Below are positions 32,012 through 40,097 of a stretch of 64,000 bases of DNA, one piece after another. The DNA is from Hymenobacter qilianensis (lineage in GTDB: Bacteria > Bacteroidota > Bacteroidia > Cytophagales > Hymenobacteraceae). Location of the stretch: the NCBI RefSeq assembly GCF_014489555.1, contig NZ_CP060784.1, positions 558,001 to 622,000 of the forward strand. Direction: 5' to 3'. The stretch's first letter is position 1. Each line of letters begins with the position of its first letter. The position numbers and the translations under genes were made by a program. A model generated the notes under the pieces. It was not told where the DNA came from. It searched no databases and saw only the letters and a program-made list of their open reading frames with translations.

Positions 32012-33261
32012 TAGCCTTGAAATTTGCGAAACAGAACCGAGGTATTGTGTCCACCAAAGCCAAAGGTATTGCTTAGTGTCACGTTTATATCCCGCTTTTG
32101 AGCTTCATTAAAAGTAAAATTCAAGCGCGGATCTAATTCTGGATCGGCAGTAAAATGGTTGATGGTGGGCGGAATCACACCATGCTGCAAAGCCAGAATA
32201 CACGCAATTGCTTCAATACCACCAGCGCCGCCCAGTAAGTGGCCGGTCATGCTTTTGGTAGAGCTAATATTCAGGTTGTAAGCATGCTCACCGAATACCT
32301 TTTCAATGGCTTTCACCTCGGCACCATCGCCTAGAGGCGTGCTGGTACCATGGGTATTGATGTAATCTACATCCTCCGGGCCAATGCCAGCGTCACGCAG
32401 GGCATTTTGCATTACCAACACTACGCCGTTGCCTTCAGGGTCGGGAGCCGTGATGTGGTAAGCATCCGAAGACATACCGCCGCCGATAATCTCAGCATAG
32501 ATTTTTGCCCCCCGAGCTACTGCGTGCTCATACGCTTCCAGAATGATAGCGCCACCACCTTCGCCCAGCACAAAGCCGTCGCGCTCCTTATCGTAGGGGC
32601 GAGAAGCCTGCTCGGGCGCGTCGTTGCGCTCACTCATAGCCTTTAGAGCGTTAAATCCACCTACGCCAGCTTCCGTAATAGCTGCTTCCGAGCCACCTGT
32701 TACCATTACATCGGCCAGATTGAGGCGGATGTAGTTGTAAGCAGCGACAATAGAATCGGACGACGACGCGCAAGCGGAAGTCGTTACGAAATTTGGCCCC
32801 CGGAACTTGTGGCGAATGGAAATATTGCCCGACGAGCTGTCGGCAATCATCTTCGGAATGAAGAAGGGATTGTAACGGGGTGTGCCGTCGCCCTTAGCGA
32901 AGCTGAAACACTCCTCTTGGAATGTCTTGAGGCCACCAATACCGGAACCCCAAATCACACCTACCCGGTCGCGGTCAACACCGTCCAGCAAGCCGGCATC
33001 CTTGATAGCTTCGTCGCTGGCAATGATGGCGAACTGCGTGAAGAAGTCCATTTTGCGGCCTTCCTTACGCTCGAAATAATCGTCCGGATTATATCCCTTG
33101 ATTTCGCAGGCGAAATGGGTTTTGAACTTGCTGGCGTCAAAGCGGGTGATGGGCGCGGCACCACTTACGCCCCTCGACAAACCATCCCAATACTCGGTGA
33201 CGGTTTTGCCAAGAGGCGTAAGGGCACCAAGGCCGGTCACAACAACTCTCCGAAGAGACAT
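32011..33261 (-). CDS. fabF: Beta-ketoacyl-ACP synthase II
   Basis: 416 residues, the usual FabF length. The Cys-His-His set is visible: TTSACASSSDS holds the nucleophile, DYINTHGTSTPLGD the first His, and STKSMTGHLLGGAGG the Lys and second His. The N-terminus RRVVVTGLGALTPLGKT and C-terminus SNTFGFGGHNTSVLF are typical. It condenses malonyl-ACP with acyl-ACP in fatty acid elongation. It is transcribed from acpP (89 bases upstream) into rnc (one-base overlap). One in-frame motif copy at 32508. Confidence 0.97.
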   Translation of the reverse strand: MSLRRVVVTGLGALTPLGKTVTEYWDGLSRGVSGAAPITRFDASKFKTHFACEIKGYNPDDYFERKEGRKMDFFTQFAIIASDEAIKDAGLLDGVDRDRVGVIWGSGIGGLKTFQEECFSFAKGDGTPRYNPFFIPKMIADSSSGNISIRHKFRGPNFVTTSACASSSDSIVAAYNYIRLNLADVMVTGGSEAAITEAGVGGFNALKAMSERNDAPEQASRPYDKERDGFVLGEGGGAIILEAYEHAVARGAKIYAEIIGGGMSSDAYHITAPDPEGNGVVLVMQNALRDAGIGPEDVDYINTHGTSTPLGDGAEVKAIEKVFGEHAYNLNISSTKSMTGHLLGGAGGIEAIACILALQHGVIPPTINHFTADPELDPRLNFTFNEAQKRDINVTLSNTFGFGGHNTSVLFRKFQG

Positions 33262-33350
33262 AGGCTAACGGGAGAAATTAAAAAGCAAAACGGCCGGCGG
33301 CGGGCCGGCCGGTAAGCAATAGAACGGGTAACAGCTACAAAGCCGTCAGG

Positions 33351-33587
33351 TTATTTGGCGTGCTCCTCGAGGTAGCTGATAGCTTGACCCACGGTGGCGA
33401 TGTTCTCGGCCTGATCGTCGGGGATAGACACGTTGAATTCTTTTTCGAACTCCATAATCAATTCGACAGTATCGAGCGAATCAGCGCCCAGATCGTTGGT
33501 GAAGCTAGCTTCTGGAGTTACTTCCGAGGCTTCAACGCCAAGCTTGTCAATGATAATGGCTTTTACTTTTTCTGCAATTTCAGACAT
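33351..33587 (-). CDS. acpP: Acyl carrier protein
   Basis: 78 residues, acidic. The phosphopantetheine site is Ser in [16 protein letters not shown]. The N-terminus [17 protein letters not shown] and the C-terminal helix QAISYLEEH are standard. It carries acyl chains as thioesters for FabF and the rest of the fatty acid pathway. First gene of acpP-fabF-rnc; the 160-base divergent region upstream also serves the gene at 33750. Confidence 0.97.
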   Translation of the reverse strand: MSEIAEKVKAIIIDKLGVEASEVTPEASFTNDLGADSLDTVELIMEFEKEFNVSIPDDQAENIATVGQAISYLEEHAK

Positions 33588-33749
33588 TTCCGTGGGGGTT
33601 TAGAGAAAACTCGGCACAAATAACACTAACTTCCCTAACATTGTCAAACCAACCACCCCTAATCTTGCAGGTACAAGATTACGGCCGAGCCAGTTCCCAT
33701 TGGCCTCTGCAGTCCGTTGTTTTGTTCTGCTTAAGCCCGCAAGCACCCT

Positions 33750-34178
33750 ATGAAAATGCTAACGCTGGACGTTGAGTATGACTGTGATTTTGAACTGTTT
33801 GGCCTCGTTTCATCGAGCCGGGAACATACCTTGGCCTGGACGCTGAATCAGGCCCTACGGTTGCGCTTGGTGAAGCAGCAAGACCTGATATATGACCTGC
33901 TAACAAAGGGCCGTTTAGTTATCAGCAATTATTTGTACGCCACTGAAACGCTTACTTTGCGCCTGCTGCGCAACCGCTCCGTGGACCCATCGCCATTGAA
34001 AAAGCCTTTTCTTGCTCCCGATATTAAGGAGTACGATTATCTGCTGCAGGTTAGCAATGGTTCGGGCGCCTTGGCAGCCAGCGAATTGATAGAGCAGCTT
34101 ACGGCCTTACCTGCTGTTCAGTACGTATGTCAGTTCGATCCTAATGAATTGAAGTTTAAAGAAAACCTGCTGTTTTGA
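33750..34178 (+). CDS. IPExxxVDY-like family protein
   Basis: 142 residues. Small cytoplasmic protein with alternating alpha/beta pattern: LDVEYDCDFELFGLVSS, then EHTLAWTLNQALRLRLVK, then LAPDIKEYDYLLQVSNG, then ALPAVQYVCQFDPNELKFKENLLF. The PDIKEYDYLL stretch corresponds to the IPExxxVDY signature of a Bacteroidota-only family usually found next to pyruvate kinase, as here. The role is not known. It is separated from pyk by 109 bases holding two inverted repeats, so cotranscription is uncertain. Confidence 0.7.
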   Translation: MKMLTLDVEYDCDFELFGLVSSSREHTLAWTLNQALRLRLVKQQDLIYDLLTKGRLVISNYLYATETLTLRLLRNRSVDPSPLKKPFLAPDIKEYDYLLQVSNGSGALAASELIEQLTALPAVQYVCQFDPNELKFKENLLF

Positions 34179-34186
34179 ATAAGTAA

Positions 34187-34277
34187 CACCAAGCTCCAGC
34201 TTGGTGTCTTGCTCACAAACATCATTCAAATTGCCCCCAACTTACTGTTTAACGATTCACCAAGCTGGAGCTTGGTG
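34187..34277. repeat. Pair of mutually inverted self-complementary repeats before pyk
   Basis: CACCAAGCTCCAGCTTGGTG (34187-34206) and CACCAAGCTGGAGCTTGGTG (34258-34277) are exact reverse complements of each other and each is nearly palindromic. They can form two small hairpins or one 20-base stem closing a 51-base loop. A motif copy (34234) lies between them. No T run follows. Confidence 0.75.
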
Positions 34278-34287
34278 CTACCTGCTT

Positions 34288-35727
34288 ATGGAACCTCGTC
34301 CGCATTTCAATAAAACCAAAATTGTGGCCACTGTTGGCCCCGCCTCTAGCTCTTACGAACGCTTGGGTACGCTCATCCGTGAGGGTGTGGACGTGTTTCG
34401 CCTCAACTTCTCGCACGGCGCTTACGAGGATCATCTGGCGGTAATCAACAATGTGCGTCGCCTGAACAAGGATATACGCACAAATGTGGGCTTACTGCAA
34501 GACTTACAGGGCCCCAAAATTCGTCTTGGCGACGTAGAAGGTGGCGGTGTTGAGATAAAGCCTGGCGATAAGATTAAGCTGGTGTGCGGAGAAAAAGAAA
34601 TCAGCACAGCTACGCGCTTAAGCACTATTTATATGGGTCTGGCTCGCGATGTGAAGCCTGGCGATATGATTCTGATTGACGACGGCAAAATTGAACTGCG
34701 CGTGCTAGCTACCGACCGTGAGCAGGAGGTAGATGTGGAAGTAGTATACGGAGGCCTTGTGAAGCCGCGCAAAGGGATTAACCTGCCTGACTCGGACGTA
34801 TCAGCGCCTTCGATGACTGAGAAGGACATCGAGGACTTGAAATTCGGGCTGGAGCACGATGTGGATTGGGTTGCCCTTTCATTCGCACGTCGGGCCGAGG
34901 ATATCCGCTTTATTAAGTCGTTGATTGCAGAAAGTGGTAAGCAGACGCGCGTGGTTGCGAAAATCGAAACACCGGAGGCCCTACGCAACATCGACGAGAT
35001 CATTGCGCTGACAGATGCTGTTATGGTAGCCCGTGGTGACCTTGGTGTGGAAATCAATGGTGGCGAGGTGCCGCTGGCGCAGAAGATGATTATTGAGAAG
35101 TGCAATAAGCTCGGTAAGCCAGTCATCGTAGCTACTCAGATGATGGAGAGTATGATTACTAACCCTCGCCCAACGCGTGCGGAAACCAATGACGTGGCCA
35201 ACGCTGTGCTCGATGGAGCTGATGCCCTTATGCTATCCGCTGAAACAGCTGTTGGTGAATATCCGGTGGAGGTTATCCGATCGATGGTGAATACCGTTCG
35301 GAGTGTTGAAACTCATGCTCACAATATTTTCCACCGCTTCCATCCTATCGACCCAGCCGCACCGTCCTTTATGGTTGACAGCGTCCTGTCAGCGGCTGTT
35401 CACCTGGCCCGCAATACGAAAGCCAGTGCCATCACCGGTCTGACCCACCGCGGCTACACGGCTTTCCAAATCGCCAAATACCGTCCTAAAGCCGATATTT
35501 TCGTCTTCACCGACACACGCGACCTGCTGACGGTCTTAAGTCTGGTGTGGGGCGTACGCGCTTTCTACTACGACCGTATGGTGAGCACCGATAATACCGT
35601 TTCTGACATTAAGTACGTCCTCACCACTACTGGTAACCTTAAGCCAGGGGATGTATTTATTAATACTGCTTCTATGCCTATCAACGAGAAAGGCAAAACA
35701 AACATGGTGAAGGTGAGCGTGGCCTAA
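34288..35727 (+). CDS. pyk: Pyruvate kinase
   Basis: 479 residues from the ATG at 34288; an upstream in-frame start at 34201 would run through the repeat pair and is rejected. Family signatures: NKTKIVATVGPAS, VDVFRLNFSHG, LQDLQGPKIRLG, the active-site VVAKIETPEALRNIDEI with the catalytic Lys-Glu, VMVARGDLGVEI, and VIVATQMMESMI. The C-terminal domain carries ITGLTHRGYTAFQIAKYRP. It converts PEP and ADP to pyruvate and ATP. No motif copies lie inside this gene. A strong terminator follows at 35741. Confidence 0.97.
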   Translation: MEPRPHFNKTKIVATVGPASSSYERLGTLIREGVDVFRLNFSHGAYEDHLAVINNVRRLNKDIRTNVGLLQDLQGPKIRLGDVEGGGVEIKPGDKIKLVCGEKEISTATRLSTIYMGLARDVKPGDMILIDDGKIELRVLATDREQEVDVEVVYGGLVKPRKGINLPDSDVSAPSMTEKDIEDLKFGLEHDVDWVALSFARRAEDIRFIKSLIAESGKQTRVVAKIETPEALRNIDEIIALTDAVMVARGDLGVEINGGEVPLAQKMIIEKCNKLGKPVIVATQMMESMITNPRPTRAETNDVANAVLDGADALMLSAETAVGEYPVEVIRSMVNTVRSVETHAHNIFHRFHPIDPAAPSFMVDSVLSAAVHLARNTKASAITGLTHRGYTAFQIAKYRPKADIFVFTDTRDLLTVLSLVWGVRAFYYDRMVSTDNTVSDIKYVLTTTGNLKPGDVFINTASMPINEKGKTNMVKVSVA

Positions 35728-35740
35728 ACTAGGAAAGCAA

Positions 35741-35777
35741 AAACGGAAGCTGAGCGCACCATCTCAGCTTCCGTTTA
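35741..35777 (+). terminator. Terminator downstream of pyk
   Basis: Perfect 12-base stem ACGGAAGCTGAG / CTCAGCTTCCGT with an 8-base loop, an A run before and T3 after. It starts 14 bases past the pyk stop. Confidence 0.75.
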
Positions 35778-35797
35778 TAGCTTAGCTTAATAGAAAC

Positions 35798-35834
35798 ATG
35801 AAAAGGCCCTGCACTTGCGCGCAGGGCCTTTTCT
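35798..35834. terminator. Bidirectional terminator between pyk and rpsT
   Basis: Perfect stem AAAAGGCCCTGC (35801-35812) / GCAGGGCCTTTT (35821-35832), loop of 8. On the minus strand it lies 30 bases after the rpsT stop. Confidence 0.78.
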
Positions 35835-35863
35835 ATAAAAGAGCAGAAAGCCTCTTAACTAAA

Positions 35864-36124
35864 TTAAGCGGCAGCCAGCGAGTTCACGAACTTGGTCAGG
35901 CTCGACTTGTTGTTAGCCGCCTTGTTCTTGTGAATGATGTTCTTCTTGGCCAGACGATCCAGCATCGACGATACTTTCTTCAGCAGCTCTTGTGCTTCGG
36001 TAGCATCGGTGGCAGCGCGCAGCTTCTTGATAGCGGTGCGGGTAGATTTGGCCTGGTAACGGTTCAACACGCGCTTGGCTTCGTTGGAACGGATGCGCTT
36101 GAGGGCCGATTTATGATTCGCCAT
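35864..36124 (-). CDS. rpsT: 30S ribosomal protein S20
   Basis: 86 residues, strongly basic and helical, as expected for S20: MANHKSALKRIRSNEAKRVLNRY, KSTRTAIKKLR, LLKKVSSMLDRLAKKNIIHKNKAANNKSSLTKFV. It binds 16S rRNA early in small-subunit assembly. Single-gene unit with its own promoter (36174-36204) and terminator. No motif copies inside. Confidence 0.97.
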   Translation of the reverse strand: MANHKSALKRIRSNEAKRVLNRYQAKSTRTAIKKLRAATDATEAQELLKKVSSMLDRLAKKNIIHKNKAANNKSSLTKFVNSLAAA

Positions 36125-36173
36125 GGTATGGAAATAGTGACGTTCTGCTCGATTTAAATTTCAGTTCGGGTGG

Positions 36174-36204
36174 CAAAGGTAAGGCTTTTGATATAAATAC
36201 CAAA
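36174..36204 (-). promoter_or_regulatory. Bacteroidota promoter for rpsT
   Basis: On the minus strand: TTTG (36204-36201), a 19-base spacer, then TACCTTTG (36181-36174). This fits the Bacteroidota sigma consensus TTTG-N17-23-TAnnTTTG. The leader to the rpsT ATG is about 45 bases. One of the best promoter matches in the window. Confidence 0.72.
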
Positions 36205-36378
36205 TACCCCCTCTCACTTTCTCTGTGTATTGGAGTATCCGCAATACACAAAACGTGCCCTGCCGGATCATAATGGTATGCATGACGAACTTTTTCTTTC
36301 AATTATATTTTAAGAAGTGGATTTTGTCTATTTTAGAGTAACACCGCCGGGCAAACGCCATTCTATAACTTTTTGGTC

Positions 36379-37364
36379 ATGCCGCTTATTCAACACTCGC
36401 GCTATCAGCCGCCGTTTTACATGTTTAACGGCCATTTGCAGACCATTGTGCCCAGTCTGTGGCGCACGGTGCCCGATGTACGCTATCAGCGCGAACGGGT
36501 GGAAACCGACGATGGTGACTTCTTGGACCTTGACTGGTCGAGAGTAGCGGAAGGGAAAGCGGCTGACACGTTGACTATCGTCTCGCATGGGCTCGAGGGC
36601 GACGCTGGCCGGCCTTATGTGCGTGGAATGGTGCGTGCTCTCAACCGTGCTGGTTTCGATGCCTTAGCGTGGAATTACCGTAGCTGTAGCGGCGAGATGA
36701 ACCGACTGCTCCGCTCCTACCACCTCGGCGACACCGACGATCTTGATTTTGTGGTGCGCTATGCCTTGGGCGTTGGCCATTACAGCCGGGTGTATCTCAC
36801 GGGCTTCTCTGCTGGCGGCAATGTAACCCTAAAATATCTTGGAGAAAAGGCTGATCGTGTACCTGCTCAGGTACAGCGCGCTGCTGTGTTTTCGGTGCCA
36901 ACTGATCTAAAGTCTAGCTCTCAGCATATCGCCCGCCCCGAAAACCGAGTGTATCTAAACCGATTTTTAAAAACGTTGCGAGCTAAGATGCGCCAAAAGG
37001 CTGAATTACTGCCGGGACAAGTGGATATTGAAAACTTGGAGGAGTTACGCGACTTTGTGCAGTTTGATGACCGCTTCACGGCTCCTATGCATGGATTCAA
37101 ATCGGCCGACGATTACTATGAGCACTCCAGTTCAGGCCGCTATATCGAGCATATTCGAGTGCCTACCCTTATTGTGAACGCCGAAAACGACCCATTTTTG
37201 CCCCCGCCTGCTTCCCCCGCGACGCGGCCGCAAATAGTCAATTCGTGTTTTTGGAAACGCCCCGCGAGGGTGGCCACGTAGGGTTCCCCGAGGGTACTCC
37301 GGATGGCAACTACTATTCGGAGCGACGCGCTATTGAATTTTTGACTGCGGAAGTGCCAGCTTAA
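36379..37364 (+). CDS. YheT-type alpha/beta hydrolase, frame broken once
   Basis: Start ATG at 36379 (a TTG two codons earlier is less likely). As given, the frame ends at 37281. One added C in the run at 37201-37205 (motif copy) restores FLPPACFPRD and a C-terminus with EGGHVGFPEG, giving 328 residues. The fold is a YheT/ABHD1-type hydrolase: MFNGHLQTIVPSLWR, SHGLEGDAGRPYVRG, WNYRSCSGEMNR, nucleophile elbow GFSAGGNVTLKYLGE, acid in NAENDPFLP and His in GGHVGF recovered only by the repair. Predicted esterase or thioesterase; substrate unknown. Confidence 0.87.
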
Positions 37365-37385
37365 GCAAGATGAAGTGCCATACAC

Positions 37386-38009
37386 CTATACAGTAGTTGC
37401 GGGCACGAAAACAACTTTCTTCGTCTCGAAAAACTCTTCCGCGAAATAGTCGCTCAGATCAAATAATGTGGCAGGCAGGCCTGCTTCGGCTATTTCTTCT
37501 GTCAAATCGCCGCCTTTTAGATAGTACAGGCCACTGGTAGCGTCGCCGGTGCGCTTGTAGCGCTGCGCAATCCAGGTGTGAAAGGTGGAGAGGCGAGCTA
37601 CGGCCCGGCTCACCACGTGGTCAAATTTATGGCGTACCTGTTCAGCGCGGGTTTGCTCTGCTGTGACGTTGTTCAGATGCAAAGCCAGCGCCATTTCCTG
37701 CACGGCGTGAATCTTCTTGCCAATGCTATCAACGAGGTGAAATTTCACTTCAGGAAATAAGATGGCTAGCGGCAAGCCCGGCAGACCACCACCAGTGCCC
37801 ACGTCCAGAACTGAGCTACCAGGCGCAAACTCTACCACTTTCGCAATACCCAAGGAGTGCAGCAAGTGTCGCTCTTCTAAGTTCGCTACATCCGTGCGCG
37901 CTACCAGATTCAGGCGCTCATTCCAGCTCCTGAACTCGACTTCGAGTTGCTGAAAACGCTGCCGCTGCTGGTCGGTAAGGTGCGGAAAATAATGGTTAAT
38001 CAGGTCCAT
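37386..38009 (-). CDS. rsmG: 16S rRNA (guanine-527-N7)-methyltransferase
   Basis: 207 residues from the ATG at 38009; a TTG three codons upstream lies inside a motif copy and a possible -7 box and is rejected. Signatures: FRSWNERLNLVARTDVANLEERHLLHSLGI, SAM-binding VLDVGTGGGLPGLPLAI, FHLVDSIGKKIHAV and VVSRAVARL. It methylates G527 of 16S rRNA. A possible minus-strand -7 box TAGTTTTG (38023-38016) overlaps the motif and sits about six bases from the start codon. Confidence 0.95.
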   Translation of the reverse strand: MDLINHYFPHLTDQQRQRFQQLEVEFRSWNERLNLVARTDVANLEERHLLHSLGIAKVVEFAPGSSVLDVGTGGGLPGLPLAILFPEVKFHLVDSIGKKIHAVQEMALALHLNNVTAEQTRAEQVRHKFDHVVSRAVARLSTFHTWIAQRYKRTGDATSGLYYLKGGDLTEEIAEAGLPATLFDLSDYFAEEFFETKKVVFVPATTV

Positions 38010-38037
38010 AGGGGGCAAAACTACAATGATGGCACGT

Positions 38038-38145
38038 GTGGTACTACGACTTTTTTGGTCGTAGTACCACTATTGTTAAACGACGCACACTTAAGCAAAC
38101 AGCAACAACGATAGTGGTATTACAACTTTAGAGTCGTAGGATCAC
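38038..38145. repeat. Two related hairpin repeats
   Basis: GTGGTACTACGAC (38038-38050) pairs perfectly with GTCGTAGTACCAC (38058-38070) across a T-rich 7-base loop. A degenerate second copy, AGTGGTATTACAAC then GTCGTAGGATCAC, occupies 38113-38145. They lie in the divergent-looking gap between rsmG and the sigma-factor terminator, and look like REP-type palindromes. Confidence 0.7.
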
Positions 38146-38156
38146 CCGGATACAAT

Positions 38157-38192
38157 AAAAAAGCCCCCAGAATTACTCTGGGGGCTTTTTTT
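38157..38192. terminator. Terminator made of two motif copies
   Basis: A6, stem GCCCCCAGA-like / TCTGGGGGC, then T8 on the plus strand and A-run mirror on the minus strand. It lies directly after the sigma-factor stop on the minus strand. Confidence 0.82.
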
Positions 38193-38194
38193 TA

Positions 38195-38818
38195 CTAAAT
38201 GATGTGCTTCTTGTTCTTCACCATGTCATACAGCAGCTCGCGGGCGCGGTGTAGCTGGGCTTTCACGGTGCCGAGCGGGGCTTTTAGCTCGGTGGCAATT
38301 TCTTCGTAGCTCAGCTCATCGAAGTAGCGCAACGTTACGAGGCGCTGATATTTATCGGGCAGCCGTGACACCACGTGCTGCATGATTTCGATTTTCTGGT
38401 TCTTAATGGCCGACTCCTGCGGGTTCAGGTTCTGGTCGCGGAAGTCGATGGTGATTTCGTCGCCGTTGTCAATCTTGATGGCCGAGTCGATGGACATCGT
38501 CTTGATCTTATTCTTGCGAATAAAGTCGATGCAGTTGTTGGTGGCTATGCGGAACAGCCAGGTACTGAAGGCGTACTCCGGGTTAAACTTGTGCAGGTTG
38601 CGGAATGCTTTGGCGAATGCCTCGATGGTTAAGTCCTCGGCGTCGTCGGGGTTGCGTACCATCTTTAGCACTACGTGGTACACAGGCTTCTTGTAAATCT
38701 GCATCAGCTCGGCGTAGGCTTTTTCGTCGCCCTGCTCAACGGCGGCTCGAATTAGCTTGAAGTCATGCTTGGCTTTGGCGGAGAATTGTTTCTGTATTTC
38801 CTGGTTGTTTACTTCCAT
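38195..38818 (-). CDS. ECF-type RNA polymerase sigma factor
   Basis: 207 residues from the ATG at 38818; a frame extending 60 residues further upstream lies inside the glycosyltransferase gene and is rejected. Region 2 reads YHVVLKMVRNPDDAEDLTIEAFAKAFRNLHKF then FSTWLFRIATNNCIDFIRK. Region 4 reads LPDKYQRLVTLRYFDELSYEEIATELKAPLGTVKAQLHRAREL. Between them is a linker of about 50 residues with IDSAIKIDNGDEITIDF. No anti-sigma gene is adjacent. The start overlaps the stop of the upstream glycosyltransferase by ten bases. Confidence 0.92.
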   Translation of the reverse strand: MEVNNQEIQKQFSAKAKHDFKLIRAAVEQGDEKAYAELMQIYKKPVYHVVLKMVRNPDDAEDLTIEAFAKAFRNLHKFNPEYAFSTWLFRIATNNCIDFIRKNKIKTMSIDSAIKIDNGDEITIDFRDQNLNPQESAIKNQKIEIMQHVVSRLPDKYQRLVTLRYFDELSYEEIATELKAPLGTVKAQLHRARELLYDMVKNKKHII

Positions 38819-39930
38819 CGGAGGGTGCGGTAGAGGAACAGTGAAATTCCCAGAGCGAGATAATTTAAAAAATAAACTGCGTCCAGAACTGGTAACAGCC
38901 AAAAAGGCAGACGGTCGGCTAAATGACGGCCGAGCTGAGCGTAGGTTGCGCTCATCGCCCCCGTGCGCACTGCCCATATGACGGCCAAAGGTATCCAATC
39001 GGGCCGGGAAAATACGAGCAAAGTTGCTGTGAAATAAAAAAGTAGATTAGTACCAATAAACGTTCCAATTCGGACCTTATCTTTCCATGAGTAGCGTGGC
39101 CCGGCCGACAAATGACGCCGCTTTTGCCGCCACCACGCCGCCCATGTCTGGGCCGGCCAACTCACGGTTTGGGCTTCTGGCCGCGTCTGCACGGCCACTC
39201 GCTGCCCTTGAGCCACGGCGTCCTGCACCAGCAAGTCGTCGTCACCGCCCAGGCGCCGCAAGTGCGACGCAAATCCTTTGGTAGCCTGAAAACAGCTTTT
39301 GGTGTAAGCCAGATTTCGCCCTACTCCCATATAGGGATTCCCTCGCCACGCGAACGACAGATACTGTGCGCCGGTCAGCAAGGTTTCAAACCGAATCAGC
39401 TTATTCAGAAAGCCCGGCGCCGGCGCATACGCTGAATAGCCGAGTACTAGGTCGGCGGGCTCAGCAAAGCCTTGTTGCATAGCGCTAATCCAATGATTTG
39501 TAGCCGGCCAGCAGTCAGCGTCGGTAAAAAGCAGGTGTTCGTAGCGGGCAACTTTAATACCCAGTGTAAGAGCATATTTCTTCGGCGACAGGTCGGCAGG
39601 CGTGGTCAGTACCGACACGAGTCGTATGTGCGGATAAAGCTGGGTGAATTGCTGAATTAAGCCGGCGGTACCGTCGTTGGAGCGGTCGTCAACTACGATT
39701 ATCTCGAAGCCTGCCGGATATTCTTGCTGTACTAAAAGCGGCAGCAGATGGCGTAGGTTTTTCAGCTCATTGTGAGCACATACCACCACCGAAACCGGCT
39801 CGGCATCCTCGGCCGGTCCACTTGCAATAGGGCGGCGGGTGAAAGGCAGAAAATAATAGCCGGCGTAATAGAGCTGAACCAGCGCGCATGCCAGCAGCAG
39901 CCAAACCGCGGGCGAAAAAGGCAGTGACAA
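38809..39930 (-). CDS. Family 2 glycosyltransferase, membrane-bound
   Basis: About 373 residues. No ATG is near the N-terminus. A TTG at 39954 lies inside a motif copy that also forms a possible -7 box (TAATTTTG), so the TTG at 39930 is preferred; the start is uncertain. An N-terminal membrane segment precedes the catalytic domain: VSVVVCAHNELKNLRHLLPLL, EIIVVDDRSNDGTAGLI, DXD-like LFTDADCW, then RLGGDDDLLVQD and a (Q/R)xxRW-like WRQKRRHL. Two or three membrane segments follow. Probably adds a sugar to a lipid or envelope glycan at the inner membrane; acceptor unknown. Confidence 0.85.
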   Translation of the reverse strand: MSLPFSPAVWLLLACALVQLYYAGYYFLPFTRRPIASGPAEDAEPVSVVVCAHNELKNLRHLLPLLVQQEYPAGFEIIVVDDRSNDGTAGLIQQFTQLYPHIRLVSVLTTPADLSPKKYALTLGIKVARYEHLLFTDADCWPATNHWISAMQQGFAEPADLVLGYSAYAPAPGFLNKLIRFETLLTGAQYLSFAWRGNPYMGVGRNLAYTKSCFQATKGFASHLRRLGGDDDLLVQDAVAQGQRVAVQTRPEAQTVSWPAQTWAAWWRQKRRHLSAGPRYSWKDKVRIGTFIGTNLLFYFTATLLVFSRPDWIPLAVIWAVRTGAMSATYAQLGRHLADRLPFWLLPVLDAVYFLNYLALGISLFLYRTLRWK

Positions 39931-39982
39931 GGCGCGGGGGTCAGTGGGGGGCAAAATTAGGTATTAATCACGGGCAGCGGGC

Positions 39983-39990
39983 TACCTTTG
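39983..39990 (+). promoter_or_regulatory. Bacteroidota -7 box before tgt
   Basis: TACCTTTG on the plus strand, 107 bases before the tgt ATG. No clear -33 TTG at 17-23 bases. The implied leader contains a long hairpin (40004-40090). Confidence 0.42.
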
Positions 39991-40003
39991 TAGTCAGGAG
40001 TTA

Positions 40004-40090
40004 GGAGCTGGAAGCGAGGAGTTAGGAGCCAGAAAGAATACTGGCGACCAATCTCCGGCTTCTACCTCCTAACTCCTCGCTTCTAGCTCC
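40004..40090 (+). repeat. Long perfect hairpin in the tgt leader
   Basis: The left arm at 40004-40028 begins GGAGCTGGAAGCGAGG. It pairs over 25 bases with the right arm at 40066-40090 (ends GCTTCTAGCTCC), with a single G-U pair, closing a 37-base loop. The right arm ends seven bases before the tgt ATG, so folding in mRNA could hide the start. Confidence 0.85.
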
Positions 40091-40097
40091 TTTCTAA

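Noticed and set aside
34201..34287. Longer N-terminus of pyruvate kinase
   Set aside because: The extra 29 residues are encoded by the inverted repeat pair; homologues start at the MEPRPHFNKTKIV position.
38038..38070. Rho-independent terminator for rsmG or the sigma gene
   Set aside because: The T run is in the loop, not after the stem, and the hairpin is upstream of rsmG rather than downstream of a stop.
38819..38998. Sixty-residue N-terminal extension of the sigma factor
   Set aside because: It lies inside the glycosyltransferase coding sequence and is Ser/Arg-rich; the ATG at 38818 gives the standard ECF length.
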